Assembly: GCA_002334985.1 (NCBI GenBank) | Contig: DDBY01000155.1 | Span: forward strand, 1 to 10,428 | DNA from: Micavibrio sp. UBA2020 | GTDB lineage: Bacteria > Pseudomonadota > Alphaproteobacteria > Micavibrionales > UBA2020 | Reading direction: 5' to 3' | Length of the DNA stretch: 10,428 nt | Shown here: positions 1 to 6,022 of the stretch, piece after piece | Position numbering within the stretch: position 1 is the first letter of the stretch | Layout: every line of letters starts with the position of its first letter | Translations under genes and position numbers: made by a program | The notes under the pieces: model-generated | Seen by the model: only the letters and a program-made list of their open reading frames with translations | Told to the model about the DNA's origin: nothing | Databases searched by the model: none

Positions 1-879
1 GGTCGAGCCGACTTGCCAGTTGAGGATATCGTTCAGCGAAACGCTGGTTTCCCCCAGAATGGCGGAGAGATGGACATCGGTCTGGAACAGCTCGCGCGTC
101 AGGTGGCCTTCCCAAATGCTGTCACGGCCGAATTTTTCGCCCATGAACATTTGCAGAAGGATTTCGCGGATAGGCTCCAGCGTCGCGTAGGGTATCATGA
201 CTTCGATGCGTCCGCTGCGGTCGCCCATGTCGATGCGCAGGCGTGCAAGCACACCCGCGTTATTGCTCTGGGTGATAGTGGCGAAGCGGGGGTTGGTTTC
301 GATACGCTCCATGCGGAATGAAACCGGCGAAAGCGGGTCGAAAGCGGCGGAAAGATCGTTGAGCACGACCTGCACCAGACGCTCGATAAGTTTTGTTTCG
401 ATGGTGGTGTAGGGGCGCCCCTCAACACGCAGGGCGGATGTGCCGCGGCGGCCGCCCAGCAGCACATCGACGATGGAGTAAATAAGGGCGCTATCAACGA
501 CCATCATGCCGCGGTCATCCCATTCTTCCGCCTTGAAGATGCTCAGCATCGCGGGCAGCGGGATGGAATTGAGGTAGTCGCCGAAACGCACCGAAGAGAT
601 ATGGTCGAGGCTGACTTCGACGTTGTCGGATGTCAGGTTGCGCAAACTTGTGGACATCAGGCGCACCAGACGGTCGAAAACGACGTCGAGCATCGGCAGG
701 CGTTCGTAGTTGACGAGCGCGGAGTTGATAAGCTCCATGATGCCGGTCTTGCTGGTATTTGTGTCGTCGTCGCCGAAGCCGAGCAAGCTGTCGATTTCAT
801 CCTGGTCAAGGATGCGGCCTTCCTGTTCGACCATATCCTCGGGCTTCACAGTGCGGGTTTTTTCGGTTGTTTCCGTCAT
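1..879 (-). CDS. fliM: Flagellar motor switch protein FliM (C-terminus beyond window)
   Basis: FliM is the middle subunit of the C-ring. It binds phosphorylated CheY and, with FliG and FliN, sets rotation direction. My reading of the minus strand from an ATG at 879 is open to the window edge and gives 293 residues. Near the N-terminus, residues 24-33 read LDQDEIDSLL, a good match to the EIDxLL CheY-P-binding segment, preceded by a charged extension of about 20 residues. The middle domain has the GGRRG turn (142-146) followed by a 'RPYTTIE' stretch typical of FliM. From about residue 265 the SpoA (FliN-like) domain begins and is cut, so roughly the last 40-80 residues are missing. The ATG overlaps the fliL stop as ATGA, so the two genes are almost certainly co-transcribed and translationally coupled. 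A GGAG about 9 bases upstream lies inside fliL. Confidence 0.95.
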   Translation of the reverse strand, partial: MTETTEKTRTVKPEDMVEQEGRILDQDEIDSLLGFGDDDTNTSKTGIMELINSALVNYERLPMLDVVFDRLVRLMSTSLRNLTSDNVEVSLDHISSVRFGDYLNSIPLPAMLSIFKAEEWDDRGMMVVDSALIYSIVDVLLGGRRGTSALRVEGRPYTTIETKLIERLVQVVLNDLSAAFDPLSPVSFRMERIETNPRFATITQSNNAGVLARLRIDMGDRSGRIEVMIPYATLEPIREILLQMFMGEKFGRDSIWEGHLTRELFQTDVHLSAILGETSVSLNDILNWQVGST

Positions 880-1451
880 TGTACCAGCATCTCCTGAAAA
901 AGAACGTCGCGCACCTTGACGTCGGGCGTCGCGGCACGCACGCGGTTCAGCAGTTCGATTTTCATGCGGTAAAGACCGGCGGAGCCGTTGAGGTCATCGA
1001 CGCGCAGCTCCCGCAGGAAAGTCTGGAACTGGTCAACAACGCGCGGCATCACGGCTTCAAACGGTTTCTGGTCGGCGGGGCTTTCCAGTTCTACCTTTAA
1101 TTTGATTTGCAAAAAGCGCGGCTGGCGGCCTGTGGTGCTAAGGTTGACCACGATGGGCGGCACGTCGATAAACGTGCCGGGGCCTTCGGGCGCTTTGGCG
1201 AGTTTTTCGATGCAGCCGGCGTAGTCTTCGTCGCCTTCCTTCACGGTACTGCAATCCACTTCGTGGCCGGGCAGCACCTTGTCGAGGTAGCCCATTTTAT
1301 AAGCCCCCGCGAGCGCGCCGCCGATAACTGCCAGCGGCAGTAAAACGAAAAGCACGATTTTTTTCGCGCTGAAGCGGCTTTCTTCTGCCGCGCCCAAGGC
1401 CTCCGCGCTATCGGCGGAAAGCGGGACTTCTTCTTTGCTGTCGCTTGCCAT
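876..1451 (-). CDS. fliL: Flagellar basal body-associated protein FliL
   Basis: FliL is a single-pass inner-membrane protein that surrounds or stabilises the MotAB stator next to the basal body. The 191-residue product has an acidic cytoplasmic N-terminus (1-26), a short basic stretch and a transmembrane helix at about 32-51. The periplasmic domain ends in the family's typical tail, with 'LLNRVRAATPDVKVRDVLFQEMLVQ'-like spacing (a conserved arginine/valine helix, then VLFxExLVQ). It is somewhat longer than many FliL proteins because of a linker after the membrane helix that contains two cysteines, C67 and C80. An AGGGG lies only about 3 bases before the ATG, a tight but usable ribosome site. 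It is first in the fliL-fliM unit, about 57 bases downstream of the start point predicted for the minus-strand sigma-54 promoter. Confidence 0.93.
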   Translation of the reverse strand: MASDSKEEVPLSADSAEALGAAEESRFSAKKIVLFVLLPLAVIGGALAGAYKMGYLDKVLPGHEVDCSTVKEGDEDYAGCIEKLAKAPEGPGTFIDVPPIVVNLSTTGRQPRFLQIKLKVELESPADQKPFEAVMPRVVDQFQTFLRELRVDDLNGSAGLYRMKIELLNRVRAATPDVKVRDVLFQEMLVQ

Positions 1452-1518
1452 GATCCCCTGCTTTTATGAAAAGCGTAGCCTTCAAAGTGAAAGACCGCGC
1501 ATAAACTCCTCAAAACCC

Positions 1519-1534
1519 TGCACATATCGTGCCA
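1519..1534 (-). promoter_or_regulatory. Sigma-54 (-24/-12) promoter for fliL-fliM
   Basis: On the minus strand the site reads TGGCACGATATGTGCA. It matches the sigma-54 consensus TGGCACGRNNNTTGCW at every defined base except one T. The GG of the -24 element and the GC of the -12 element have the required 12-base spacing. The predicted start is near 1508, leaving a leader of about 57 bases before the fliL ATG. No better sigma-70 promoter was seen for this operon. The position ahead of flagellar genes and the mirror copy for flgF support it. Confidence 0.82.
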
Positions 1535-1639
1535 CAGATTGAACCCCCCTGTCAGTTCATTTTATCAGCAAACAATGCGCGCGCCTAAATAATCAGTTTT
1601 CCTAAAATTGCAGCAAAAGACGCATGTGAAACGCGGTGC

Positions 1640-1652
1640 GGCAAAAAATGCC
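1640..1652. promoter_or_regulatory. Palindrome GGCA-N5-TGCC, candidate enhancer-binding site
   Basis: The site is a perfect 4+4 inverted repeat around an A5 spacer. Its centre (1646) is about 130 bases upstream of the predicted flgF start point and about 138 upstream of the predicted fliL start point. That is the usual distance for a sigma-54 activator site acting through DNA looping. A flagellar activator of the FlbD/FleQ class would be expected, but which protein binds is not visible here and the half-sites are short. Confidence 0.4.
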
Positions 1653-1660
1653 CCTTCGCC

Positions 1661-1679
1661 CCCGCCCTGCGGTGGCGGG
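1661..1679. repeat. GC inverted repeat CCCGCC-N7-GGCGGG in the divergent control region
   Basis: A 6-base perfect stem with a 7-base loop lies between the two sigma-54 promoters, about 106 bases upstream of the flgF start point. It has no T-run after it on either strand, so it is not a terminator. It may be a second regulator site or DNA structure beside the GGCA-N5-TGCC palindrome. The rest of the 394-base gap (1452-1845) shows no gene with a ribosome site. Confidence 0.4.
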
Positions 1680-1749
1680 TTGCGCATCGCGTGGGTGCAT
1701 GGCTACGGGCGCATCTATTATATGTTTGATTTTAAATGAAAAAACGAAT

Positions 1750-1765
1750 TGGCACGGTTTCTGCA
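1750..1765 (+). promoter_or_regulatory. Sigma-54 (-24/-12) promoter for flgF-flgG-flgA-flgH
   Basis: The site reads TGGCACGGTTTCTGCA, preceded by T. Only one base departs from the TGGCACGRNNNTTGCW consensus. The GG (1751-1752) and GC (1763-1764) have the exact 12-base spacing. The predicted start is near 1776, about 70-76 bases before flgF. It faces away from the equally good minus-strand site at 1519-1534. Confidence 0.85.
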
Positions 1766-1851
1766 AAGTTGAGCGCAGGTTAAGACGCCTGCCGTGCATT
1801 CGATAAACATAAAACAGCCACGGCGGCATACAGTAGAAAAGGTGGATGGCT

Positions 1852-2571
1852 ATGGAGAACGTATCCTACATCGGACTATCACAGCAGCTTTCGCTGCAGC
1901 AGCAGATGAACATGACGGCCAACAACCTGGCCAACATGAGCACGCCGGGCTACCGCGCGCAGCAAACGCTGTTCAGCGAATATATGACGCAGCCGCGCGG
2001 CGGCGATGTTATCCGTCAATCGACGAACAGCGGCAGTTATCGCGATTTGTCCGTCGGCTCGCTGACGCAAACGCACAACCCCTTCGACGTTGCGCTGCAA
2101 GACCGCGGCTATTTCGTGGTGCAAACACCGGGCGGCCTGCGCTACACCCGCGACGGCAGCTTCACGCTCGATGCCAACGGCCAGCTGGTCAATAAAAACG
2201 GCTATGCCGTCATGAACGAAAACAACGAGCCCATTCAGGTGCAGGCGGACGCGACGCAAATCCGCATTACCGAAGACGGCGAGATTACCAGCGAATTCGG
2301 CACCATCGGCCGTATCAAAGTCGCCAACGTCGAAAACGAACAGGCGATGACCCGCACAGGCGAAAACCTTTTCAGCGCCGACGACCAGCAGGAACAGCCG
2401 GTTGAAAACATCCGTATCGTGCAGGGTTTCACCGAAAACGCCAACGTCAACCCCGTGATTGAAATGAACCGCATGATTGAAATCCTGCGCACCTATCAAT
2501 CCGCGCAGCGCATGCTGCAAAACGACCATGAACGTATTCGCAACGCCATTCAGAAACTGACGCAAGTTTAA
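1852..2571 (+). CDS. flgF: Flagellar basal-body rod protein FlgF
   Basis: FlgF is a proximal rod subunit exported by the flagellar type III apparatus. The 239-residue product has the rod-family N-terminal helix with NNLANMSTPGYR at 24-35. Its C-terminal helix has the 'NPVIEMNRMIEILRTYQSAQRML' type pattern (conserved VxEMxxMIxxxRxYQ), which forms the coiled-coil D0 domain. I chose the ATG at 1852 over the in-frame ATG at 1846 for two reasons. The AAGGTGG lies about 6 bases before 1852 but almost touches 1846, and family members begin MEN. The length is normal. The gene is first in the flgFGAH operon, 29 bases before flgG, and is driven by the sigma-54 promoter at 1750-1765. Confidence 0.94.
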   Translation: MENVSYIGLSQQLSLQQQMNMTANNLANMSTPGYRAQQTLFSEYMTQPRGGDVIRQSTNSGSYRDLSVGSLTQTHNPFDVALQDRGYFVVQTPGGLRYTRDGSFTLDANGQLVNKNGYAVMNENNEPIQVQADATQIRITEDGEITSEFGTIGRIKVANVENEQAMTRTGENLFSADDQQEQPVENIRIVQGFTENANVNPVIEMNRMIEILRTYQSAQRMLQNDHERIRNAIQKLTQV

Positions 2572-2600
2572 AGCCTGAGCACAGGACAAGGAGAGAACAC

Positions 2601-3389
2601 ATGTCATTGACCCTCGATATCGGCGCCACCGGGATGCTCGCACAGCAGCTGAACGTTGACGTGATTTCCAACAACATCGCCAACATGACCACGACGGGCT
2701 ATAAACGCCAGCGCGCCGAGTTCCAAGACTTGCTTTATCAAACTAAAGTCCGCCCGGGTGCATCGTCTTCCGACCAGGGTACGACGGTTCCCGCGGGTAT
2801 CCAGCAGGGTCTTGGTGTCAAGGCAGGCTCCGTTTACCGCATCAACGAACAGGGCGCGCTGCAAATGACCGGCAACCCCTTCGACATCGCCATCAAAGGC
2901 GAGGGGTATTATATGATTACCCTGCCGAGCGGCGAGACGGGCTATACCCGCGATGGTTCTTTCCAGCTTGACCAGGACGGCCAGCTGGTCACGTCCGAAG
3001 GCTATGACGTACAGCCCGGCATCACCATTCCGCCGGATGCGGTCGATGTGACCGTGAACGCGTCGGGCGAGATTCTGGTGAAACTGCAAAACCAGACAGC
3101 GCTCACCAACGTCGGTCAAATCCAGCTGGCGACCTTCGCCAACGATGCGGGTCTTGAAGCCATCGGTAACAACATTCTGATGGAAACCGAAGCGTCGGGC
3201 ACGGCGGTTGTCAGCAACCCGGGCGAACCTGGCTATGGCCAGCTGGAACAGGGCGCGCTTGAAACGTCCAACGTGAATATCGTGCAGGAAATCACTTCGC
3301 TTATTCAGGCGCAGCGCGCTTATGAAATGAACTCCAAAATCATCCAGACGGGCGATGAAATGCTGTCCACCATTTCGAACCTGAGATAA
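2601..3389 (+). CDS. flgG: Flagellar basal-body rod protein FlgG (distal rod)
   Basis: FlgG polymerises into the distal rod that crosses the P and L rings. The 262-residue length is that of canonical FlgG. The N-terminal rod motif SNNIANMTTTGYKR is at 23-36. The C-terminal helix carries the NVNIVQEITSLIQAQRAYE block followed by the K(I/V)IQTxDEM ending that is standard for FlgG, and this separates it from FlgF. An AAGGAG lies about 7 bases before the ATG. The secreted protein has no signal peptide, as expected for type III export. It sits between flgF and flgA, with a GC-rich 91-base gap before flgA that can fold into a strong hairpin. Confidence 0.96.
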   Translation: MSLTLDIGATGMLAQQLNVDVISNNIANMTTTGYKRQRAEFQDLLYQTKVRPGASSSDQGTTVPAGIQQGLGVKAGSVYRINEQGALQMTGNPFDIAIKGEGYYMITLPSGETGYTRDGSFQLDQDGQLVTSEGYDVQPGITIPPDAVDVTVNASGEILVKLQNQTALTNVGQIQLATFANDAGLEAIGNNILMETEASGTAVVSNPGEPGYGQLEQGALETSNVNIVQEITSLIQAQRAYEMNSKIIQTGDEMLSTISNLR

Positions 3390-3395
3390 CGCCAA

Positions 3396-3434
3396 GGCCG
3401 CGCGGCCGCCCCGGGAAGGGCAGCCGCCGCGGCC
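3396..3434 (+). repeat. GC-rich intercistronic hairpin between flgG and flgA
   Basis: The left arm at 3396-3406 pairs with the right arm at 3423-3434 as 7 + 4 base pairs, with C3427 bulged, around a 16-base loop. The left arm is itself part of the perfect 12-base palindrome GGCCGCGCGGCC. No T-run follows, so it is not a standard terminator. It could lower downstream expression, block exonucleases, or simply be neutral sequence. Confidence 0.5.
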
Positions 3435-3480
3435 GAGAGGAAACATTCAAAGACTGGACATAAAGGTTGGGAGACCGGAT

Positions 3481-4455
3481 ATGAAACAGACAGAAAGCAC
3501 CGCAAAAGAGCTTATTTCCGCAACCGCCGATACCGGCAAAAGCCTTTTCATGGCGCTGGTCATGACCGTTTTGGTCGTGGGCAAGGCATGGGCGGGCGAC
3601 GTCGCCGCGCCGCGCGGCGAAACGGTGGTGACCGCAGACGTTATCACAGTGGGCGATGTGTTCGACGGCGCAGGCCGCTATGCGGGGCATGAACTGGCGC
3701 CCGCGCCGGCGCTTGGCGCTGAAATGGTTTTGTCGGCGCACGACCTTGCGCGCATTTCGGATGCTTTCGGCTTTGGCTGGCAGTCGCAAAACGGCATGGA
3801 AAAAACCGTCATTCGCCGCGATGCACAGGAAATAGACCGTTTTCAGATAGAGGCCGCGCTGCAAGATAAACTCTCTGCCGCCTTGCCGAACCAGCGTTTT
3901 GAAACGGTCTTCGACAGCCGCAGCAGCGCGTTTTATATCCCCCCCCACGAGGCCGCGGCGCTGGAGGTTGAAGACCTGCGCTATGACCTGTCGCGCGGTG
4001 TGTTCCGCGCAACGCTGAGCGCTGCGGGCCTGCGCCGCGATATTAGCGGGCAACTTTACCTGCTGACGTCCGTGCCGGTGCTGTCGCAGCCCAAGCGCAT
4101 GGGTGATATCATCACGGCATCCGACATCACGCAGGTCGATATTCGTGCGGCCGACATCGCGGCGCATACTGTGATTGATGCGGCGCAGCTCATCGGTCTT
4201 GCCCCGCGCCGCAACCTGCCGGCGCTGCGCACCATCGCTGCGGGCGATATCGTGCAGCCCACGCTGGTTAAAAAAGGCGACATGGTGACGGTTACCCTGC
4301 AAAGCGGGCCCATCCATCTGACGACGCAGGCGCGCGCTCTGGAAAATGGGGCGGCGGGCGAGCTGGTCAAGGTCATGAATATGTCATCCCGCCAAGTGCT
4401 GGATGCCGTCGTAACGGGCATGCAGGCGGTTTCAGTGCGCGTCGCGGGCAGCTAA
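3481..4455 (+). CDS. flgA: Flagellar P-ring assembly chaperone FlgA
   Basis: FlgA is a periplasmic chaperone that helps FlgI assemble into the P-ring. The 324-residue product has an unusually long N-terminal n-region (1-23), then a hydrophobic core (about 24-34) and an AWA|GD signal-peptidase site after residue 38. The middle part is poorly conserved. From about residue 198 to the end it is the ChapFlgA/SAF-type region, with the phrases GDIITASDI, AGDIV and KKGDMVTV and a final beta-rich segment typical of FlgA. I kept the ATG at 3481 because a GGGAG lies about 7 bases upstream. The ATG at 3550 would give a more ordinary signal peptide but has no ribosome site. A C8 run at 3939-3946 lies inside the gene. 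Confidence 0.9.
   Translation: MKQTESTAKELISATADTGKSLFMALVMTVLVVGKAWAGDVAAPRGETVVTADVITVGDVFDGAGRYAGHELAPAPALGAEMVLSAHDLARISDAFGFGWQSQNGMEKTVIRRDAQEIDRFQIEAALQDKLSAALPNQRFETVFDSRSSAFYIPPHEAAALEVEDLRYDLSRGVFRATLSAAGLRRDISGQLYLLTSVPVLSQPKRMGDIITASDITQVDIRAADIAAHTVIDAAQLIGLAPRRNLPALRTIAAGDIVQPTLVKKGDMVTVTLQSGPIHLTTQARALENGAAGELVKVMNMSSRQVLDAVVTGMQAVSVRVAGS
3939..3946 (+). repeat. C8 homopolymer inside flgA
   Basis: Eight consecutive C bases span the codons for Ile-Pro-Pro-His (ATC CCC CCC CAC), about residues 153-156 of FlgA, which are not needed to encode any obvious motif. The reading frame is intact here. Gain or loss of one C would frameshift flgA about halfway through. Slippage is possible but not shown. 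Confidence 0.6.
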
Positions 4456-4476
4456 ACGCCTTTTTTGCCAGCCGTA

Positions 4477-4490
4477 GCCTGAAAACAGGC
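4477..4490 (+). repeat. Small hairpin GCCTG-AAAA-CAGGC after flgA
   Basis: A perfect 5-base stem with an AAAA loop lies 22 bases past the flgA stop. No T-run follows, so transcription is expected to continue into flgH. It may be an RNA processing or stability element, or chance. Confidence 0.35.
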
Positions 4491-4503
4491 ACGGAGCTTG
4501 CAA

Positions 4504-4523
4504 GGCACTACACGGCACTACAC
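4504..4523 (+). repeat. Two tandem copies of GGCACTACAC
   Basis: Two perfect 10-base direct repeats lie head to tail in the flgA-flgH gap, 42 bases before the flgH ATG. They could be a small duplication or a repeated regulator site. No promoter consensus is clear around them. Confidence 0.5.
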
Positions 4524-4564
4524 AAAAAACAAAAAAGTACAGGTTAGTTATAGGAGTAACGCCC

Positions 4565-5332
4565 ATGAAAAAGGTTTCCGGAACCAGACGATATTTGATG
4601 CTTTCGCTCTCTTTCGCCTCTGTCCTGCTGCTGTCCGCTTGTGGCATTTCCGAGCGCGTATCCAACATTGGCAAGGCGCCGAGCATGAGCGGCATCCAGA
4701 CCGCACAAAACAGCGCCAATAACCCCGAGCTTATCAAGCTGCCGATGCCGAGCGAGCCTGTGGCGAACACCAGCGCCAATTCCCTTTGGCAACCGGGCCG
4801 CCAGACGTTTTTCAAAGACCAGCGCGCGCATAAAGTCGGCGACATTCTGACCGTCAACATCGACATTGCCGACGAAGCGGATATGCAGAATAAAACAGAG
4901 CGGCAGCGCACGGGTACCGAGCAAGCGGGTCTGCCCAACCTTGCCGGTTTCGAAGGTTATCTGGGCAAGGTTTTGCCGGGCGGTGTTGACCCCAGCAATC
5001 TTGTGGGCATGAACACGAATTCGACCAGCACGGGCGACGGCAAAATCAAACGTGAAGAAGAAATCCGCCTCAAGCTCGCCGCTATGATTACGCAGGTTCT
5101 GCCGAACGGCAACTTTATCATCCGCGGCCAGCAGGAAGTGCGTGTGAACTATGAGCTGCGCGAGCTCACGCTCGATGGCGTCATCCGTCCCGAGGATATT
5201 CTCAACAACAACTCCATCTCGTACGAAAAAATCGCCGAAGCGCGCATTTCCTACGGTGGCCGTGGTCAGGTCAGCGAAATCCAGCAGCCGCGCTACGGAC
5301 AACAATTCATCGATGCCGTCTTTCCTTTCTGA
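4565..5332 (+). CDS. flgH: Flagellar L-ring lipoprotein FlgH
   Basis: FlgH builds the L-ring, the outer-membrane bushing around the rod. The 255-residue product starts with a lipoprotein signal, with lipobox LSAC ending in C26 after a hydrophobic stretch at 11-24. The family's hydrophobic and beta blocks follow: SLWQPGRQTFFKDQRA, then VGDILTVNI, NGNFIIRGQQEVRVNYE and finally LDGVIRPEDI with IAEARISYGGRG and a terminal FPF. This matches FlgH closely, with a slightly extended linker after the lipid site. A TAGGAG lies 8 bases before the ATG. The presence of FlgH implies a Gram-negative outer membrane. It is the last gene of the operon and is followed by a strong terminator. flgI is not adjacent and must lie elsewhere. 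Confidence 0.96.
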   Translation: MKKVSGTRRYLMLSLSFASVLLLSACGISERVSNIGKAPSMSGIQTAQNSANNPELIKLPMPSEPVANTSANSLWQPGRQTFFKDQRAHKVGDILTVNIDIADEADMQNKTERQRTGTEQAGLPNLAGFEGYLGKVLPGGVDPSNLVGMNTNSTSTGDGKIKREEEIRLKLAAMITQVLPNGNFIIRGQQEVRVNYELRELTLDGVIRPEDILNNNSISYEKIAEARISYGGRGQVSEIQQPRYGQQFIDAVFPF

Positions 5333-5421
5333 TTTTTTTGAAAGGAGCCCGCCCCGCGGCATTTTCTCCAACCGCTTACGCCTTTTACTACCCTACTCTT
5401 AACCTGTACTAACCCAACTTC

Positions 5422-5466
5422 AAGGCTGGTATCCGGAAGAAATCCGGTGCCAGCCTTTTTTCTTTT
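5422..5466 (+). terminator. Intrinsic terminator closing the flgFGAH operon
   Basis: AAGGCTGG (5422-5429) pairs perfectly with CCAGCCTT (5450-5457). An inner CCGG/CCGG stem closes on a 7-base AAGAAAT loop, with a one-base bulge and a G-T pair between the stems. TTTTTTCTTTT follows. No T-run lies on the other side, so it acts on plus-strand transcripts only. The rest of the gap (5333-5421) shows no gene. The terminator ends 34 bases before the Nudix start. Confidence 0.93.
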
Positions 5467-5500
5467 GGTTATGATAGATGAAGAAAAAGGAGCATATCTC

Positions 5501-6004
5501 ATGGCCAAGAAAACCCGCTATACCGTGCGCGCACTGCTGTTCAATCCGGCGGGGGATTTTTTGATGTTCAAATACAGAAACGACCCTAATATCCATCCGG
5601 TCGGCGGCAAGCCGCTTGAAACGGACTACTGGGGCACCATCGGCGGCGGCATTGACGATGGCGAAGACATTATGGACGCCCTGAAGCGCGAGATATTCGA
5701 AGAAACCGGCCATACCGATATCCGCATCGGCCCGCAAGTCTGGCACCGCAAGGTGGATTTGGTTTTTTACGGCGACATTTTGCATGTCGATGAAAAATAT
5801 TTCGTCGCGCATACCACGGCGGCGGAAATTTCAACGGCCGGTCATACGCAGATTGAACGCAAATTCGTATCCGATATGCGCTGGTGGAAACCTGCCGATG
5901 CCGCCGCGATGCGCGACGCCGTTTTCCCGGTCATATTGCCGCAGCATATCGCCGATATTGCCGCAGGGCGCTACCCGCAGGATATTGTGCAAATAGACGT
6001 TTAA
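5501..6004 (+). CDS. Nudix hydrolase, substrate unknown
   Basis: Nudix enzymes cleave nucleoside diphosphates linked to another moiety, using a divalent metal. The 167-residue protein is a single Nudix domain. The Nudix box runs from G49 to G70-H71 in the order G-x5-E-x7-RE-I-F-EE-T-G-H, with the metal-binding E64, E67 and E68 all present. The final aliphatic position is His, a mild departure from GX5EX7REUXEEXGU. The substrate cannot be told from sequence. ATG 5501 is chosen because AAGGAG lies 8 bases upstream. The earlier in-frame ATG at 5471 has no clear ribosome site, and an upstream GTG at 5447 lies within the terminator hairpin. The gene converges on the phosphotransferase with only 18 bases between stops. 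I see no dedicated promoter, so readthrough or a hidden one is possible. Confidence 0.88.
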   Translation: MAKKTRYTVRALLFNPAGDFLMFKYRNDPNIHPVGGKPLETDYWGTIGGGIDDGEDIMDALKREIFEETGHTDIRIGPQVWHRKVDLVFYGDILHVDEKYFVAHTTAAEISTAGHTQIERKFVSDMRWWKPADAAAMRDAVFPVILPQHIADIAAGRYPQDIVQIDV

Positions 6005-6022
6005 GGTGCCTTCAGGCGTTCT

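Noticed and set aside
1535..1748. CtrA-type TTAA-N7-TTAA box in the fliL-flgF gap
   Set aside because: Only half-sites such as TTTTAAATG were found, never both halves with correct spacing.
2604..3446. Minus-strand open frame of 280 codons over flgG
   Set aside because: Antisense shadow of flgG, whose rod motifs are clear. No ribosome site or domain.
3340..4317. Minus-strand open frame of 325 codons over flgA
   Set aside because: Antisense to flgA, rich in Arg and His, no known domain. The plus strand has clear FlgA features and a ribosome site.
5422..5466. Riboswitch or attenuator before the Nudix gene
   Set aside because: The hairpin plus T-run is fully explained as the end of the flgH transcript, and I found no competing stem or aptamer-like pattern.
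5447..5500. Longer Nudix start
   Set aside because: The earlier codon lies in the terminator hairpin. ATG 5501 has an AAGGAG at 8 bases.
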